This document shows, piece by piece, positions 11,491 to 22,841 of a stretch of DNA of 64,000 bases. Each line of letters opens with the position of its first letter. Position 1 is the stretch's first letter. The notes under the pieces are model-generated. The model saw only the letters and a list, made by a program, of their open reading frames with translations. It searched no databases and was not told the origin of the DNA. Position numbers and translations under genes: made by a program. Source of the stretch: Palaemon carinicauda (lineage: Eukaryota; Arthropoda; Malacostraca; Decapoda; Palaemonidae); NCBI RefSeq assembly GCF_036898095.1, contig NC_090746.1, positions 55,433,852 to 55,497,851 on the forward strand, in the 5' to 3' direction.

Positions 11491-12324
11491 AACAGTGAGT
11501 TACTTGGGACTCTAACTCCTCGGGTGCCTATGTTGACCCTCGTGTGATACGTAGTGATTTCAAAGACACTTAGTGCTTTTTCATATACTGTTCTTATCCC
11601 AGGTGAAATGTCATAGTCGTCACATGAGTGCCGCATGCCTAGAGCGTGATGTGTTTTCTTTTTAAAGACTGACGTTCCTCTGGAACGAGTGCCTACTAAT
11701 AATTTGAAATTCCCTTTCAGATTCAAGAGCAAGTCTTTCATTACTATGTACATTATAATTTGTTGTAAATTACTTTTACATACTTATTGCATTTAATTAC
11801 CATATTCTGCAATTGTGAAATAAAATTTCTATTTTATTACTTGTGCGTCTCAATCCGCTCCTTCTTATACTATGAAATACATGACTGCCATAGTTTTATT
11901 ATTCCCTTCCTCCTATATACGATGAAGGTTACTAAGGATTCAATCCTTATTATATACTCACCTCTGCAATGTAATATTCCTACCCGAATACTTACTTACA
12001 TCATGCCTTCGAAACCAGACGATTCTCTCTCTTCACATACAGTGCCTAACCACCACTTGTCTGCTTTTGAGAATGTTCCTATATGAATACCAACCATTCA
12101 GTCTTGTCTCCGAGTTCTTCATGTTCTCCCAGCAAGGTGGGTAGCCCTTCCATGACCACTTTGATCTTCAGCATGGTCTGTAGGGACTTCACTGCCAGGG
12201 GGGCAGGAAGTTTTCTTCCCTACGGTTCCTCTATTGAGATTACTATGCTAACCTGTTCAAAGCCCTCGGCACTTACTCTTCCAGGGAAAAATCTACCACG
12301 ATACATTGATTCTCTGGTATTCTT
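11491..12324 (+). other. 3' untranslated region of copy B
   Basis: Non-coding and alignable to the 3' UTRs of A and C. Candidate poly(A) signal AATAAA at 11819-11824. Confidence 0.6.
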
Positions 12325-12416
12325 CCATCAGGACGCCATGGCTTGAGCCCAAAAAACGGATTTTGAGCGAAGCGAAAAATCTATTTTTGGGTGAGATAGC
12401 CATGGCGTCCTGATGG
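12325..12416 (+). repeat. internal complementary region (ICR) of copy B
   Basis: Its halves are reverse complements of B's own outer ends: the left half matches 6264-6292 and the right half matches about 12823-12883. The flanking CCATCAGG...CCTGATGG makes the whole block roughly palindromic. Confidence 0.9.
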
Positions 12417-12497
12417 ACCTTCCCTGCTACTTCGTCCAGTTTTTTCAGGTCCCACCCTGTCCTGCTCTATCATGGTGATCGGCAAGCAACTGGCTTC

Positions 12498-12883
12498 AGG
12501 ATGAGCACGGACGTGACGTCATTTAGCAATGGCGCCCGTTTGTTTACGTCTCGAGTACCAAAAGTAGCCACGAACGAGATTAGCTGTGGAACGGCTTCCC
12601 AGCTATTCTCCGCCCCTACACATCGAAGTGTTAACTCTATGTGGGGTGCAGATAGCTATGTGGCGCGTTAATACATGCGTCCCCTGTTGATATACGATGT
12701 CTTAAAGGGAAACCTTTAGGATACTCGCTCCAGAAGTTAGAATTCTGTGATAAACCTGTGGTTAAATTCTCTGGGAATATCTAGTAGTTATATACCCAAG
12801 GAAGCTACCAAAAAGGAACCTTCCATCAGAACGCCATGGCTATCTCACCCAAAAATAGATTTTTCGCTTCGCTCAAAATCCGT
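12498..12883 (+). repeat. right inverted terminal repeat of copy B
   Basis: Inverted copy of 6264-6620 with a short extra terminus ending CTCAAAATCCGT, as in A and C. It is followed by GATATATATATA. Confidence 0.88.
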
Positions 12884-12972
12884 GATATATATATATATAC
12901 ACAATATGTATATCATCATCATCTCCTCCTATGCCTACTGATGCAAAGGGTCTCATTTAGATTTTGCCAGTC

Positions 12973-13034
<62 letters not shown>
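12973..13034. repeat. (CT)n microsatellite
   Basis: An unbroken run of about 30 CT units. The flanking bases 12886-12972 hold a short TA run and no gene. Confidence 0.97.
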
Positions 13035-13038
<4 letters not shown>

Positions 13039-13422
13039 ACCGGGGAGGTGTCAGTATTAGATACGCACATTGGTGAGTTTCAATACAGACTTTGCTTTAG
13101 AAGGTATAGGTTGAGAACAATATACCGGTTTGTTTGCTGGGCATCCATAGGTATTATGTATTCCTCGAGACTTTTCCAGAGTCTAGCATGACTCTTCCCT
13201 GTAGGGGGCAGGAAGCTCTAACATGGTGTATGTTTAGGAGCAATGTTGTATGACGGTAACATCATAGGTCTCTAGGTCTAAATCGACTAAGGAAAGTCTG
13301 TCTTGAGAACAAGGCACATAATAAAAATCCACAGATACAGCAATGCTCTGGTAAACTTCCAACAGGACGACATGGCCTGAGCCCAGAAAACGGATTTTGA
13401 GCAAAGCGAAAAATCTATTTTT
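13035..13422 (+). mobile_element. remnant of an older DIRS element X: 3' UTR and left half of its ICR
   Basis: The right part reads as a family-1 ICR: ACATGGCCTGAGCCC, then CGGATTTTGAGCAAAGCG, then CTATTTTT, where it is cut by element E. The other half (TTTTTGGGTGAGATAG) resumes at 28990. Upstream bases include a GGGGGCAGGAAGCT word also present in the 3' UTRs of A and B. The left limit of X is uncertain; no coding part is visible. Confidence 0.7.
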
Positions 13423-13593
13423 ATGATTAGAACTTACCTGGCAGTTATATATATATATAGCTAATATCTCTAACTTTCGGCAGAATTTATCAAAACGCGG
13501 CAACCGCCTTGTGGTGGTTGGGTGGTTAGTTGGTCACACCCGTCACAGGGTGGTACGAGGAATCATTCCCATTTTCTATTCTTCAGTTCATCA
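13423..13593 (+). repeat. left inverted terminal repeat of copy E
   Basis: Reverse complement matches 19990-20126 (for example GGTACGAGGAATCATTCCC against GGGAATGATTCCTCGTACC), with the terminal segment matching 28935-28989. Confidence 0.87.
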
Positions 13594-13750
13594 CTGCCGG
13601 CCGGATCGCTAACACGTTGGTCCGTCATTAAGAGTTCTTCTTCGCTTTCCCTGTTTTCGCTGTACCAGTCTGCTATTTGGTGAAGTACACTGATTTGGGG
13701 TTTTGGCAATCGTGTTTTTGTTATTTCTTTGCTTTTTTGCTGTTATCATT

Positions 13751-16365
13751 ATGAGTGATAAATTCAATTCCGTGTCTGTGCGAATGAAGAATGTAAGGTG
13801 AGACTACCGAAAATGGCGGTAGACCCTCACACCGTGTGTTTGAATTGTAGGGGTTTTGAATGTGCCCTTAATAATAGGTGCGGGGAATGTAAGGTTTTGG
13901 ATGAAAAGGATTGGTCGATTATGAAGCGCTATGTGCGTAAACTAGAGCTCGATAGAGTTAGGAGAGCTTCTAGGTCTAAATCTAAGTCTGTTAGTGGAAA
14001 GGAAGACGAACTTAGTATAGATTTATCCTTGGAACCTATAATTAATTCCTCTTTGGAAGTTGATCCTTCCCTTGAGTTAGTAACTCCTGCCCCTTCTACT
14101 GGATCCGTATCTGCGGATGACCCTCGGTACACTAGGATGGCTGCCGAGTTGAAGGCCATTAAAGAACAACTTGCGGCCTTTAAAGGTAAGATTAGTGAAA
14201 GTGCTTGTGAAAGTGCAGTGGAGGTGGCAACTGACCAAACCTGTCATTACCCTAGCCCTAGACCTCTACCAAGCTCCCAGGACCAAGGGAGAAGGTACGT
14301 CGACAACCGAAAGGGGGTGAGAGGTACGTACCCTCGGTCAGCCGTCGCCTCGGACAGTCCTGTTGCCGATTCCCAGGCTGTTCTTGACCGTCACGGAAAA
14401 GACGTGTCGGATGTGTTAATTTCTTCTCCGAATTCTCCCAGACGTAAATGGAAGTTTGAAGCGTCAAGACCTACAAAGAGGAGATGGAACCGCGACGAAC
14501 TGTCTCGTTCTTTCTCTCCCGGTTCTAGCAGTTATGAACCTTGTCCGTCGGAGGACGATTTCGACTCCGTGCCTGTGAAAAGGACGAAGCCTAAGCCCGC
14601 AAAGGATATTACAGCCGATGATCCTTCCCCTTCTACGAGTGTTATTCGTCAGCCCTCTGCTTCGGGACCGCAAGACCCAGCAGAAGTTGCTAAATCCTTT
14701 ATGTCTGTCATGCAGGAACAACTTTTTACGTTAATGCAAGCATTTAGCCGCCCTCACGGCCAGTCTGATAGACATAAAGACGACTCTTTGCCTATTAAGA
14801 AGTCAACTTCTAAGAGGGAATGGAGTTCTCCTAAGGAAACTTTCCTCTCTTTGTCGAAGACATGACACCGTTATACCTCCTCTCTCTCTCGGCGCCAGGA
14901 CGATGACGGTGTGCTTTCGCAAGGTGATACTTCCTCTCGTCGCCAGGACGATACCTCCTCTCGTCGCCAGGACGATACCTCTTCTCGATACCAGGACGAT
15001 ACTGTCTCTCGTTATCGATACTAGGACGATACTGTCTCTCGCTCTCAATGCCAGGACGATACCGCCTCTCGTTCACGACGCCAAGATGATACCGCCTCTC
15101 GTTCACGACGCCAGGACGATACCGCCTCTCGTTCATGACGCCAGGACGATACCGCCTCTCGTTCACGATGCCAGGACGATACCGCCTCTCGCTCACGATG
15201 CCAGGACGATACCGCCTCTCGTTCTCGACGCCAGGACGACTCTGCCTCTCGCTCTAGGCTCCAGGACGATACCAGCCTGCTTCCTCAGGACGATACTGCC
15301 TCTCGTTCCAAGGACACTTCTAGCGCTCGGCGCCAGGACGATACCTCTTCCCGGCGCCAGGATGACACCTATGCTCGGCGCCAGGATGCAAGCCATCTTT
15401 TGCAGGACGATTCCTTTGATTTGCCGTTGTCTGATTCTAAGGAGCCTTCTTCTCGTTCGAAGGATGTTGCAGATTTGGATCAGGACCTCGAGGAGGTCTC
15501 TGATGTCGATGATAAACCTGCTGATGCTGCTGGAGATTACAAAGTTCTCTCTCGCTCCCTTCTTGAACTTTTTGGAGAGGAATTCCAACCTGCTGCCCCG
15601 CAATCTTCTCTCTCCCAATTTAACAGAAAGAAGGCCAAGAAACAGTCGGCCTTCATCAAGATGAAGCTGTCGATTTCCGCAAAGAAAGCTCTTGCGAAGA
15701 TTGAGGACTGGATGAAGGAACGGAGACAAGCAGTTAAGACTTCCTTCTCGTTTCCACCAGCTCATCTTGCTTCAAAGGCTGGTATGTGGTATGAAACTGG
15801 GGAACCTTTGGGTCTGGGAGTGCCTTCCTCCTCCAAGGGTGACTTCTCTGGCATAGTTGACTCAGCTAGAAGGCATGCTCTCAACTCAGCCAAGGTCATG
15901 TGGTCGATGTCGGAGCTGGATCATCTCGTCAAAGGTATTTTTAGAGCCTTTGAGGTTTTTAGTTTTCTAGACTGGTCGCTAGGGACTCTGGCAAGGAAGA
16001 CTGACCAGATGGAAGGAACTCGAGACCTAACCAGTATTATGTCCTGTATGGACAAGGCCTTCAGAGATGGGGCGAATGAGTTGGCTTCGCTGTTCTCAGC
16101 TGGAATCCTAAAGAAGAGGGCCCTGCTTTGCTCCTTTACTTCAAGGTCTGTTACCATTGCGCAGAAGTCTGAGCTTCTTTACGCCCCCCTGTCTCAATAT
16201 CTTTATCCCGAGACCCTGGTGAGAGACATTACGCTTTCGCTGGCCCAAAAAGCCACCCAAGACCTATTATCTCGTTCAGCTCGTAAGCCCTTGACAACCA
16301 CTCCTTCTTCTTCGAAACGGGAGGAAAAGAAATTCCAGCAACCCTTTCGGGGCAGGATTACTTAA
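13751..16365 (+). pseudogene. gag (ORF1) of copy E, several stops and frameshifts
   Basis: ATG at 13751 gives MSDKFNS, then a frameshift near 13775. The next frame (CANEECKVRLPKMAVDPHTVCLNCRG) aligns with the Cys-rich N-terminus of F. In-frame stops lie at 14863-14865 (TGA), 15022-15024 (TAG) and 15136-15138 (TGA). The middle is a tandem repeat coding for RRQDDTASRS units. The conserved C-terminal half (GMWYETGEPLGLGVPSS, VFSFLDWSLGTLARKT, QQPFRGR) runs to 16365. The protein is inferred to be the particle protein. The copy cannot make full-length Gag. Confidence 0.82.
14930..15400 (+). repeat. coding minisatellite in gag of copy E
   Basis: Imperfect 24-30 bp units based on CGCCAGGACGATACC plus GCCTCTCGTTCA encode RRQDDTASRS-like repeats, more than 12 units. 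Units are a multiple of three, so the reading frame is kept through the array apart from point stops. Not present in F gag; a different tandem repeat appears in G gag. Confidence 0.85.
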
Positions 16366-16440
16366 GACCAGATTTTAGAGGAAAAAGGCAAGAGTCAGGA
16401 CCAAGATCAAACAGAGGTTCGTTCAGAGCTCGCTCCAGAA

Positions 16441-18544
16441 AATGAAGTTCGTCTCCTCCAGACAGTGGGTGCAAGACTGTCAGGTTTTTGGCAGTCTTGG
16501 AAGAAGAGGGGGCGGACACCTGGTCCCTCTCAGTCATCAAGGAAGGATACAAGATCCCCTTTCTGAAGAAACCTCCTCTCGCAGATGCTCCGCTGGCCTT
16601 AGTAGCCCAGTACACAGATCCGGGTAAACAGAAGGCCCTTCTAGACCTAGTTGACCAAATGCTGGACAAGGGAGCGATAGAACCGGTTCGGGATCTATCC
16701 TCCCCAGGCTTTTACAATCGCCTGTTTCTAGTGCCCAAGAACTCGGGCGGATGGAGACCCATCCTAGATGTCAGGTCTCTGAACGTATTTGTGGAGAAGA
16801 CGAAGTTCTCCATGGAGACGACTCAGTCTGTGCTGGCATCAGTACGTCCAGGAGACTGGATGGTGTCCCTCGATTTGCAGGACGCGTATTTCCACGTCCC
16901 CATCCATCCGACTTCAAGGAAGTACCTGAGATTTGTAATGCAGGGCAAGTGCTTCCAATTCAGAGCGCTTTGCTTCGGTCTCAGCACGGCTCCTCAAGTC
17001 TTCACCAGGATAATGGCGAATGTGTCAGGCTGGCTGCATCAAGAGGGAATAAGGATTGATTGATTGATTTAAAATTTTCAGGCATCCTGAGGGAATAAGG
17101 ATATCCTTCTATCTGGACGATTGGCTGATTCGTTCACAATCGAAGGAGAAATGTCTGGAGGATTTACGAAAGACTTTTATGATGGCTCAAGATCTAGGCC
17201 TGATCATCAACAGGGAGAAGTCTCAGATCAAGCCGAATCAGACTATTCTCTATTTGGGGATAGTTCTGAATTCAGTTCTTTTTCAGGCTTCTCCCTCACA
17301 GGAAAGACAGACCAAGTGTCTCGTAAAAGTCAGAAGTTTCCTGGACAAGAAGAGGTGCTCAGCGAAGGAGTGGATGAGTTTGCTGGGAACTCTCCTCCCT
17401 CGAGCAGTTTGTCTTACTGGGGAGACTCCATCTAAGGCCGCTACAGCACTTTCTTTCGAATACGTGGAACAGAAAGACGCAGGAAGACTCCTTTTCCTTC
17501 CCCATCCCAGCAGAAGTCAAGAATCTTCTGAAGTGGTGGCTGGATCCAGCCTTGTTGGGAGAAGGGATCTCCTTACACAAGAAGAACCCAGACCTAGTGT
17601 TGTTTTCAGACGCATCGGAGTCAGGTTGGGGAGCAACACTAGGAAGCAAGGAGGTCTCAGGCTCTTGAGAAGGAAATCAGTTGGAATGGCACATCAACAA
17701 CAAGGAGCTGATGGCTATTTTTCTGGGGCTAAAGGCCTTCAAAGACTCGGTGTCTGGGAAGATTGTGGAGGTCAACTCAGACAACACCACAGCTCTTGCA
17801 TACATCAGAAAGCAAGGGAGGACTCACTCTCTGTTTCTGTTCGAAACAGCAAGGGAGCTCCTTCTTTGGGCGAAGGAGGACAAGGTAGACCTGCTGACGA
17901 GGTTTGTACAGGGACAGAGGAATGTGAGGGCGGACATGCTCAGCAGGAAAGGGCAGGTCCTTGCCACAGAATGGACCCTCAACCAACAGGTCTGTCAGAG
18001 TCTCTGGAGGTTGTGGGGGAGACCCCTAATCGACCTTTTCGCCTCCAACTTGACCAAGAGGATCCCCAACTATTGCTCCCTGGTTCCGGACAAGGAGGCA
18101 ATAGCGGTGGACGCCTTTTTGATGGATTGGACGGGGATGGACACATATGCCTTTCCCCCGTTCAAGATCATCAATCTGGTAGTCAGGAAATTCACTCTCC
18201 TCGATTCGGGACGAATGATCCTGGTAGCTCCTTTCTGGCCGACGAGGGAAAGGTTCACGGAGGTGGTGGACATGTTGATGGACTTTCCAAGAAGCCTTCC
18301 TGTAAGTCCAAAGCTGCTCAGACAACCCCACTTCGAGAGGTGTCATCAAAACCCCCTCGCTCTCAATCTGACTACCTTCAGACTATCGAGAAGCTCGTCA
18401 GATCGAGAGGATTTTCAGCGCAAGCTGCGAAAGCTATCGCCAGAGCGAGGAGGGTCTCTTCACAGAGGGTCTACCAGTCCAAGTGGGAGACTTTTAGAGC
18501 TTGGTGTAGGAAGCACAAGGTTTCCTCATCCACTACCTCTGTGA
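16441..18544 (+). pseudogene. reverse transcriptase / RNase H / methyltransferase-like frame of copy E
   Basis: RT blocks GFYNRLFLVPK, GWRPILDVRSLN, MVSLDLQDAYFHV (motif A) and LCFGLSTAPQVF (motif B) are clear. YLDDW near 17115 lies just after a small insertion that shifts the frame. RNase H follows (LFSDASESGWGA, VNSDNTTALAYI, NVRADMLSR), then the methyltransferase-like block (IDLFASNLTKR, DAFLMDWTGMD, AFPPFKIINL, LVAPFWP). Further frame breaks lie near 17435 and a TGA near 17668. The frame ends at 18544, overlapping YR. Confidence 0.86.
17043..17102 (-). mobile_element. tiny truncated retroelement insertion with 14-bp target duplication
   Basis: GAGGGAATAAGGAT occurs at 17043-17056 and again at 17089-17102. 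Between them are 32 bp that read, on the minus strand, AGGATGCCTGAAAATTTTAA then (ATCA)n. This is the form of a severely 5'-truncated LINE or SINE 3' tail flanked by a target-site duplication. The net gain of 46 bp shifts the RT frame just before YLDD. Confidence 0.75.
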
Positions 18545-19446
18545 GCCAGATTGCTGATTTTTTGTTGTACCTCAGGCAGGACGCTAAGCTGGCTGTGTCC
18601 ACAATCAGAGGGTACAAAAGCATGCTCGCTTCAGTCTGTCGGCATAGAGGCTTAGACTTGTCTCACGATAAGGACTTACATGACCTCGTGAAGTCTTTTG
18701 AGACAACCAAACAGGTCCAGTTAAAGCCCCCTTCTTGGAACCTTGATGTGGTTCTTAAATTTCTGTGCACCAAGAGATTTGAGCCCATCTCACAAGCTCC
18801 TCTTAGGGAGGTTACGAAGAAAACCCTTTTACTTTTGGCCCTAGCAACAGCTAAAAGAATCAGTGAAGTCCATGCAATTGAAAAGCAGGTAGGCTTCAAT
18901 CTGAATGGAGCAGTTTGTGCCTTAAGATTAGATTTCCTCGCCAAGAACAAGAACCCTTCAAAGCCCTGGCCAAGGACCTTTGAGGTTCCTAACTTGACTA
19001 ACCTAGTGGGTCAAGAGCAAGAGAGACTCCTCTGTTCAGTACGAGCCCTCAAGGCCTACTTGTCTCGCACTAAAAACGTGAGAGGCTCTTCTAGCTCCTT
19101 GTGGTGTTCAGTGAAAGATCCTCAGAAGCCCCTTTCTAAGAACGCTTTGTCCTTTTTCCTGAGGGAAGTTATAAGAGAAGCGCATCTCTTGTGTGAGGAA
19201 GAACACTTTGGCCTTTTAAAAGTGCAGGCTCACGAAGTGATAGCCATTGCAACCTCGCTTGCTTACCGCAAGAACATGTCAGTCAGACAGATTATGGATG
19301 CGACGTTCTGGAGGAGCAACTCTGTGTTCGCCTCTCATTACCTCAGAGAGGGGAGGGTGGATTATGAGAAATGCTATACCTTGGGTCCATACGTAGCTAC
19401 GGCTTCTGTATTAGGCAAAGGAGTTACTACCTCCCCTCAACCTTAG
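18290..19446 (+). pseudogene. tyrosine recombinase of copy E, catalytic HxxR changed to HxxI
   Basis: The frame is open throughout, ending at 19446. The N-terminal core-binding part (RVYQSKWETFRAW) leads to Arg I in ATAKRISEVHA. The His is in QAHEVIAIATS, where the second catalytic Arg is Ile (ATA at 19240-19242; F and G read HEVR). The Tyr is in FASHYLREG. Loss of that Arg should abolish strand cleavage. The 5' limit is approximate because the frame is open far upstream over the MT region. Confidence 0.85.
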
Positions 19447-19845
19447 TTTTGTATACCTGTGTGTGGGTTGGTGTTTTTAATGGTTGTCTGAGGACGTCGA
19501 CTTATGTACAGTCACCTCAGTCTAGTTAGATAATTGATATCTACTTTACAAAGGTTAGGTGGCTGGTTTTGGTAAGGTTGCAGTTTTTAATATTTGGGCA
19601 ATAGGCAGTCCTGAAGTCTAGTCAGATTGTTGGTCTCACCCCGTTGACAGACTGGATTGAGTGTTTTCAGCACTGCAGGTCACATCCTGGCTGACACTCC
19701 TAAGGGAAAGTGACTCAAGAGGCAGGAACCTTTGAAGTCAGCTACCTTAGCAGGTGAGAAATCAAGGTGTTTTTTATCCTACAACTTTTTTGGTTGTTTC
19801 CCCTACGATGTTTACTGTCTATCACCCTCCTCCAAGTGTATTAAT
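19447..19845 (+). other. 3' untranslated region of copy E
   Basis: Non-coding stretch between the recombinase stop and the ICR; no canonical AATAAA noticed. Confidence 0.5.
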
Positions 19846-19946
19846 CAGCTATATATATAACTGCCAGGTAAGTTTTATTCATAAAAATTGAGTTTTTATG
19901 ATAAAACAAAGTTTTATGAATACTTACCTGGCAGTTATATATATAT
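19846..19946 (+). repeat. internal complementary region (ICR) of copy E
   Basis: TATAACTGCCAGGTAAG then AAAACAAAGTTTTATGAATAC then TTACCTGGCAGTTATA. The halves match the reverse complements of E's left end (13423-13450) and of the displaced right end at 28935-28989. Confidence 0.85.
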
Positions 19947-19989
19947 TCGAAGCCCCACCCACCTCCCCTCAGGAGACAGGTCGGGCATA

Positions 19990-20126
19990 GATGAACTGAA
20001 GAATAGGAAACGGGAATGATTCCTCGTACCACTCTGTGACGGGTGTAACCAACTAAACACCCAACCACCACAAGGCGGTTGCTGCGTTTTGATAAATTCT
20101 GCTGAAAGTTAAAGATATTAGCTATA
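19990..20126 (+). repeat. right inverted terminal repeat of copy E, inner part
   Basis: Inverted relative to 13455-13593. It breaks off at GCTATA, where copy C begins, and its TATATA continuation is at 28936. Confidence 0.85.
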
Positions 20127-20476
20127 TTTTTGGGCTCAAGCCATGACGTCCTGATGGAAGGTTCCTTCAGTAGCTTCCTAGGGTATATTTAACTACAGGG
20201 ATATTCCCAGAGAATTAAACTAAAGGTTATCACAGAATTCTAACTTCTGGTACGAGTACCCTAAAGGTTTCCCTCTAGGATATCGTATATCAACAGGGGA
20301 CGCATGTATTAACACGCCACATAGCTATCTGCACCCCATATAGAGTTAACACTTCGATATGGAAAGGTGGAGAATAACTGGGGAGCCGTTCCACTGATCC
20401 GTGGCTACTTTTGGTACTCGAAACGTAAACAAACGGGCGCCATTGCTAAATGACGTCACGTCCGTCCTCATCCTTC
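20127..20476 (+). repeat. left inverted terminal repeat of copy C
   Basis: Starts TTTTTGGGCTCAAGCC and is inverted relative to 28549-28934. Confidence 0.87.
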
Positions 20477-20543
20477 TGCCTGTAGCTTCTCGCTTTAGTC
20501 GGATTTTCCTTGAGTGCGTTTTTCATCTGCTTACATCGCCGTT

Positions 20544-20579
20544 ATGTCGCTACCTTCAGCATCGCCTTCTTCTGGAAAG
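20544..20579 (+). other. gag exon 1 of copy C
   Basis: Twelve codons, MSLPSASPSSGK, identical in protein to the start of gag in copy B. It is followed by TTGAGTACC, which is absent from B. The exact splice point is unclear: AAG|TTGAGT keeps the B frame but lacks GT, whereas AA|GTTGAGT has GT but shifts the frame. Confidence 0.75.
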
Positions 20580-22841
20580 TTGAGTACCAGGTCCCAGTAT
20601 TGTTTAAATAAGCTCTAGCCGTAAAGTAACTTCTACTTTTCGTAAAATATTGAGTTTTGTGGCAGAGCTGTGCCGATCCCGGACGCGCCATTTTATGGCG
20701 TCGCTGTTCATATCGCATGCTTTATTTAGTTAGCCAGAACAGCCCCCTCCGGTCTTTTAACTAATTAATATTATTAGGTATTTAGTCTTCATAGCTAGGA
20801 ATTACTTATATCGTGTTTTAGCGCTCATCAGACTCGGTCGCCGTTCGACCCCATACTAGATCGCTAGCTTAGCCCCTAGGCTGGATAGCCTAGTGCTTGT
20901 TTTCATGCATGATATATACCAGTGTTCCTAGGTTAAATTATGAAGATTGTGGCATTATTAAACATACTATTAACTGTGATGTAAGTTTTTTCGCCTTCGG
21001 GGATCATATAGGGGACCGGGTTGATTGCGTATCTTTCCACCCTAACCTAATGTAGGAACCCCTATATGCTCCCTAATCCCCCTGCCTGCGGGCGTTCCCT
21101 CTGTGTGGCTTTGCTTCCCCTTCTATATAGGGGAATTTTGTCTACAACAGAGTATTTATCGCTTCTCTGCCTACCCTAAGGGAATGATCCTCCCTTAGGG
21201 TCGTGACCGAGAAATAAGGAACGGCTCTGCCCTTCCTCAGTTGCACCTGGTTGGGTTACTCCTTCCTCCCTGCAACTTGCGATGTGTCTTTCAAGCTTGC
21301 CTAGCCTAGGAGTTAGCTCTCCTTCTCTAGGTTAAGCTCTGGGGGTTAACTCTGCCCTACTATAGTTTGGGACGGTACTCTTGTACCGTTCTCATTCTGG
21401 GCTACCTAACCTAGGTTAGGAAGCGTTCTCCCTTACCTTGGTGGGCCTTCTCATACAGAGTCTCCTCTATAGAAAGACCCCTCATCTTCCCCCTCCCCAC
21501 CTATCCCTTTGGTGTAGGCTTGCCTACACACATCTGTCCTTACCCCTACAACTCCTCCCTTGGGTGGAGTGGTAGGGCTAACTTGTTCTCCTGCTGAGCT
21601 GGCCGCTCTGGTACACATACCCTTCATAGCGTTCTATGGGGGTGGTTGCCGGCGGGGGTTTCCCCCTTCTTGAGTGCCCTCTAACCCTCCCTTGGGTTAC
21701 CCCAGGCACCCGGCCGATTGCCGGCTCCCTGCCGCCGGATGCTAGGAGTATCCACTCCTATCATGAGTGCACTCTTTCTGGAGGGATGCCGGAGGGGTAT
21801 GAGATCTTACCCCTTCCATCCCTCCTTACCTTTCTCTCCTTCTATCCTGGTGCCAGTCCCTTGCCGCCATTTCCTCAGGTGACATTCTTTCATAAGATGC
21901 CCTCCCCCTCTAAGACGTCAGCCTTCCGTGTGCCGGAGGCTGCCGCCTTCCGTCGACGTACAGCCGACGTCCCACCCCTCATTTTACCTAGTAACAGCTG
22001 GCCGACATTCGGAGCCGGCCTCCGGCGTGCCGGCATTGATTGCCGGCAGTCTAGGTATACAACCATATATATATCTATCTTATGAATTGATCCAAGCTCA
22101 CCAGGCCGTCAGCCTTCGGCTGCCAGAGCCGCCGCTTCCTGCCGGCGACCCGCCGCTGTGCCGGCGGTCGCCACGATGGTATTATACTTTAGATACTCAG
22201 TGTGTCTGTCTTGATGCCTTCCACCCTGCAGGACTGGCCTCCGGCGTGCCGTAGGTCTGCCGGCACCCTCCTGAGACGTTAAGGGACATGCACCCCTTCT
22301 CATACCTGCCGACAACATGCCGACAGGCAACATACTGCAGCCAGATGGCTTAGCCACTTCTATATATAGGTAGTTTCTTACCATCTAAGTCTGTGGCTAT
22401 GCTGTTTGATTGCACATTACAATATTCCAGCATACTCTGTGTGTCTTAGTGCAGCCGATTGCCGGAACCTATATCTAATAAGGGGTTTCTCCTATTCCCC
22501 TTCTACTACAGGGATCTGAGTGGTCTCAGACCCTGCTACACCCTGCGGGCAATTTCTGTTAGAGGCTTAGCTTCTACCCACCACGGCTTATCCATATGGA
22601 TTTCCGTTTTGTGACCTTCGGCCACAGAAGAAATTGCCTACTGATAAGGTTACGGTAACCGACTGGGCGGGATTCACAAGTATGTGTCTATCTACTTCCT
22701 TTCCCGCTCATTATTCTCAAGCATTATAGTACCTTGTGAATTACTTTAATGTTTAAAAATTTAGATTAAGATATCTTAATTTTAGAGTAATGTAAGTCAT
22801 TCTTATGCCTTCCATGTACTCATGATCTCTTTCTTTTACAG
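20580..22841 (+). other. intron in gag of copy C
   Basis: Absent from copy B at the same codon boundary. It ends with a pyrimidine stretch and TTTTACAG (AG at 22840-22841). No conserved coding sequence was seen inside; it is rich in CCTAGGTT- and CCGG-type words. Copy A retains its last 735 bp in part. Confidence 0.82.

Larger units (their letters stand above)
6264..12883 (+). mobile_element. DIRS-type retrotransposon copy B (family 1), complete end to end
   Basis: The 6.6 kb element has both ITRs, the ICR and all three coding regions in order. It is the only family-1 copy here without the gag intron. It is inserted within a TA-repeat tract: (TA)n ends at its left end and TATATATA resumes right after 12885. 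It is inactive: stops in gag, RT and YR, and a frameshift in RT. Confidence 0.93.
13423..20126 (+). mobile_element. DIRS-type retrotransposon copy E (family 2), main part
   Basis: The element has a left ITR, gag, RT/RH/MT, YR, ICR and the inner part of its right ITR. The last about 55 bp of the right ITR lie at 28935-28989, beyond element C, which inserted into it. It is distinct from family 1: the gag N-terminus is RLPKMAVDPHT-type, the recombinase has HEV rather than HDPR spacing, and the termini differ (ACTTACCTGGCAGTTATATA). It is heavily decayed. Confidence 0.88.

Noticed and set aside
14903..15664. Long open frame in the repeated part of E gag (ILPLVARTIPPLV-type)
   Set aside because: It is the off-frame reading of a minisatellite with 3n units; the gag frame (RRQDDTASRS) aligns with flanking gag.
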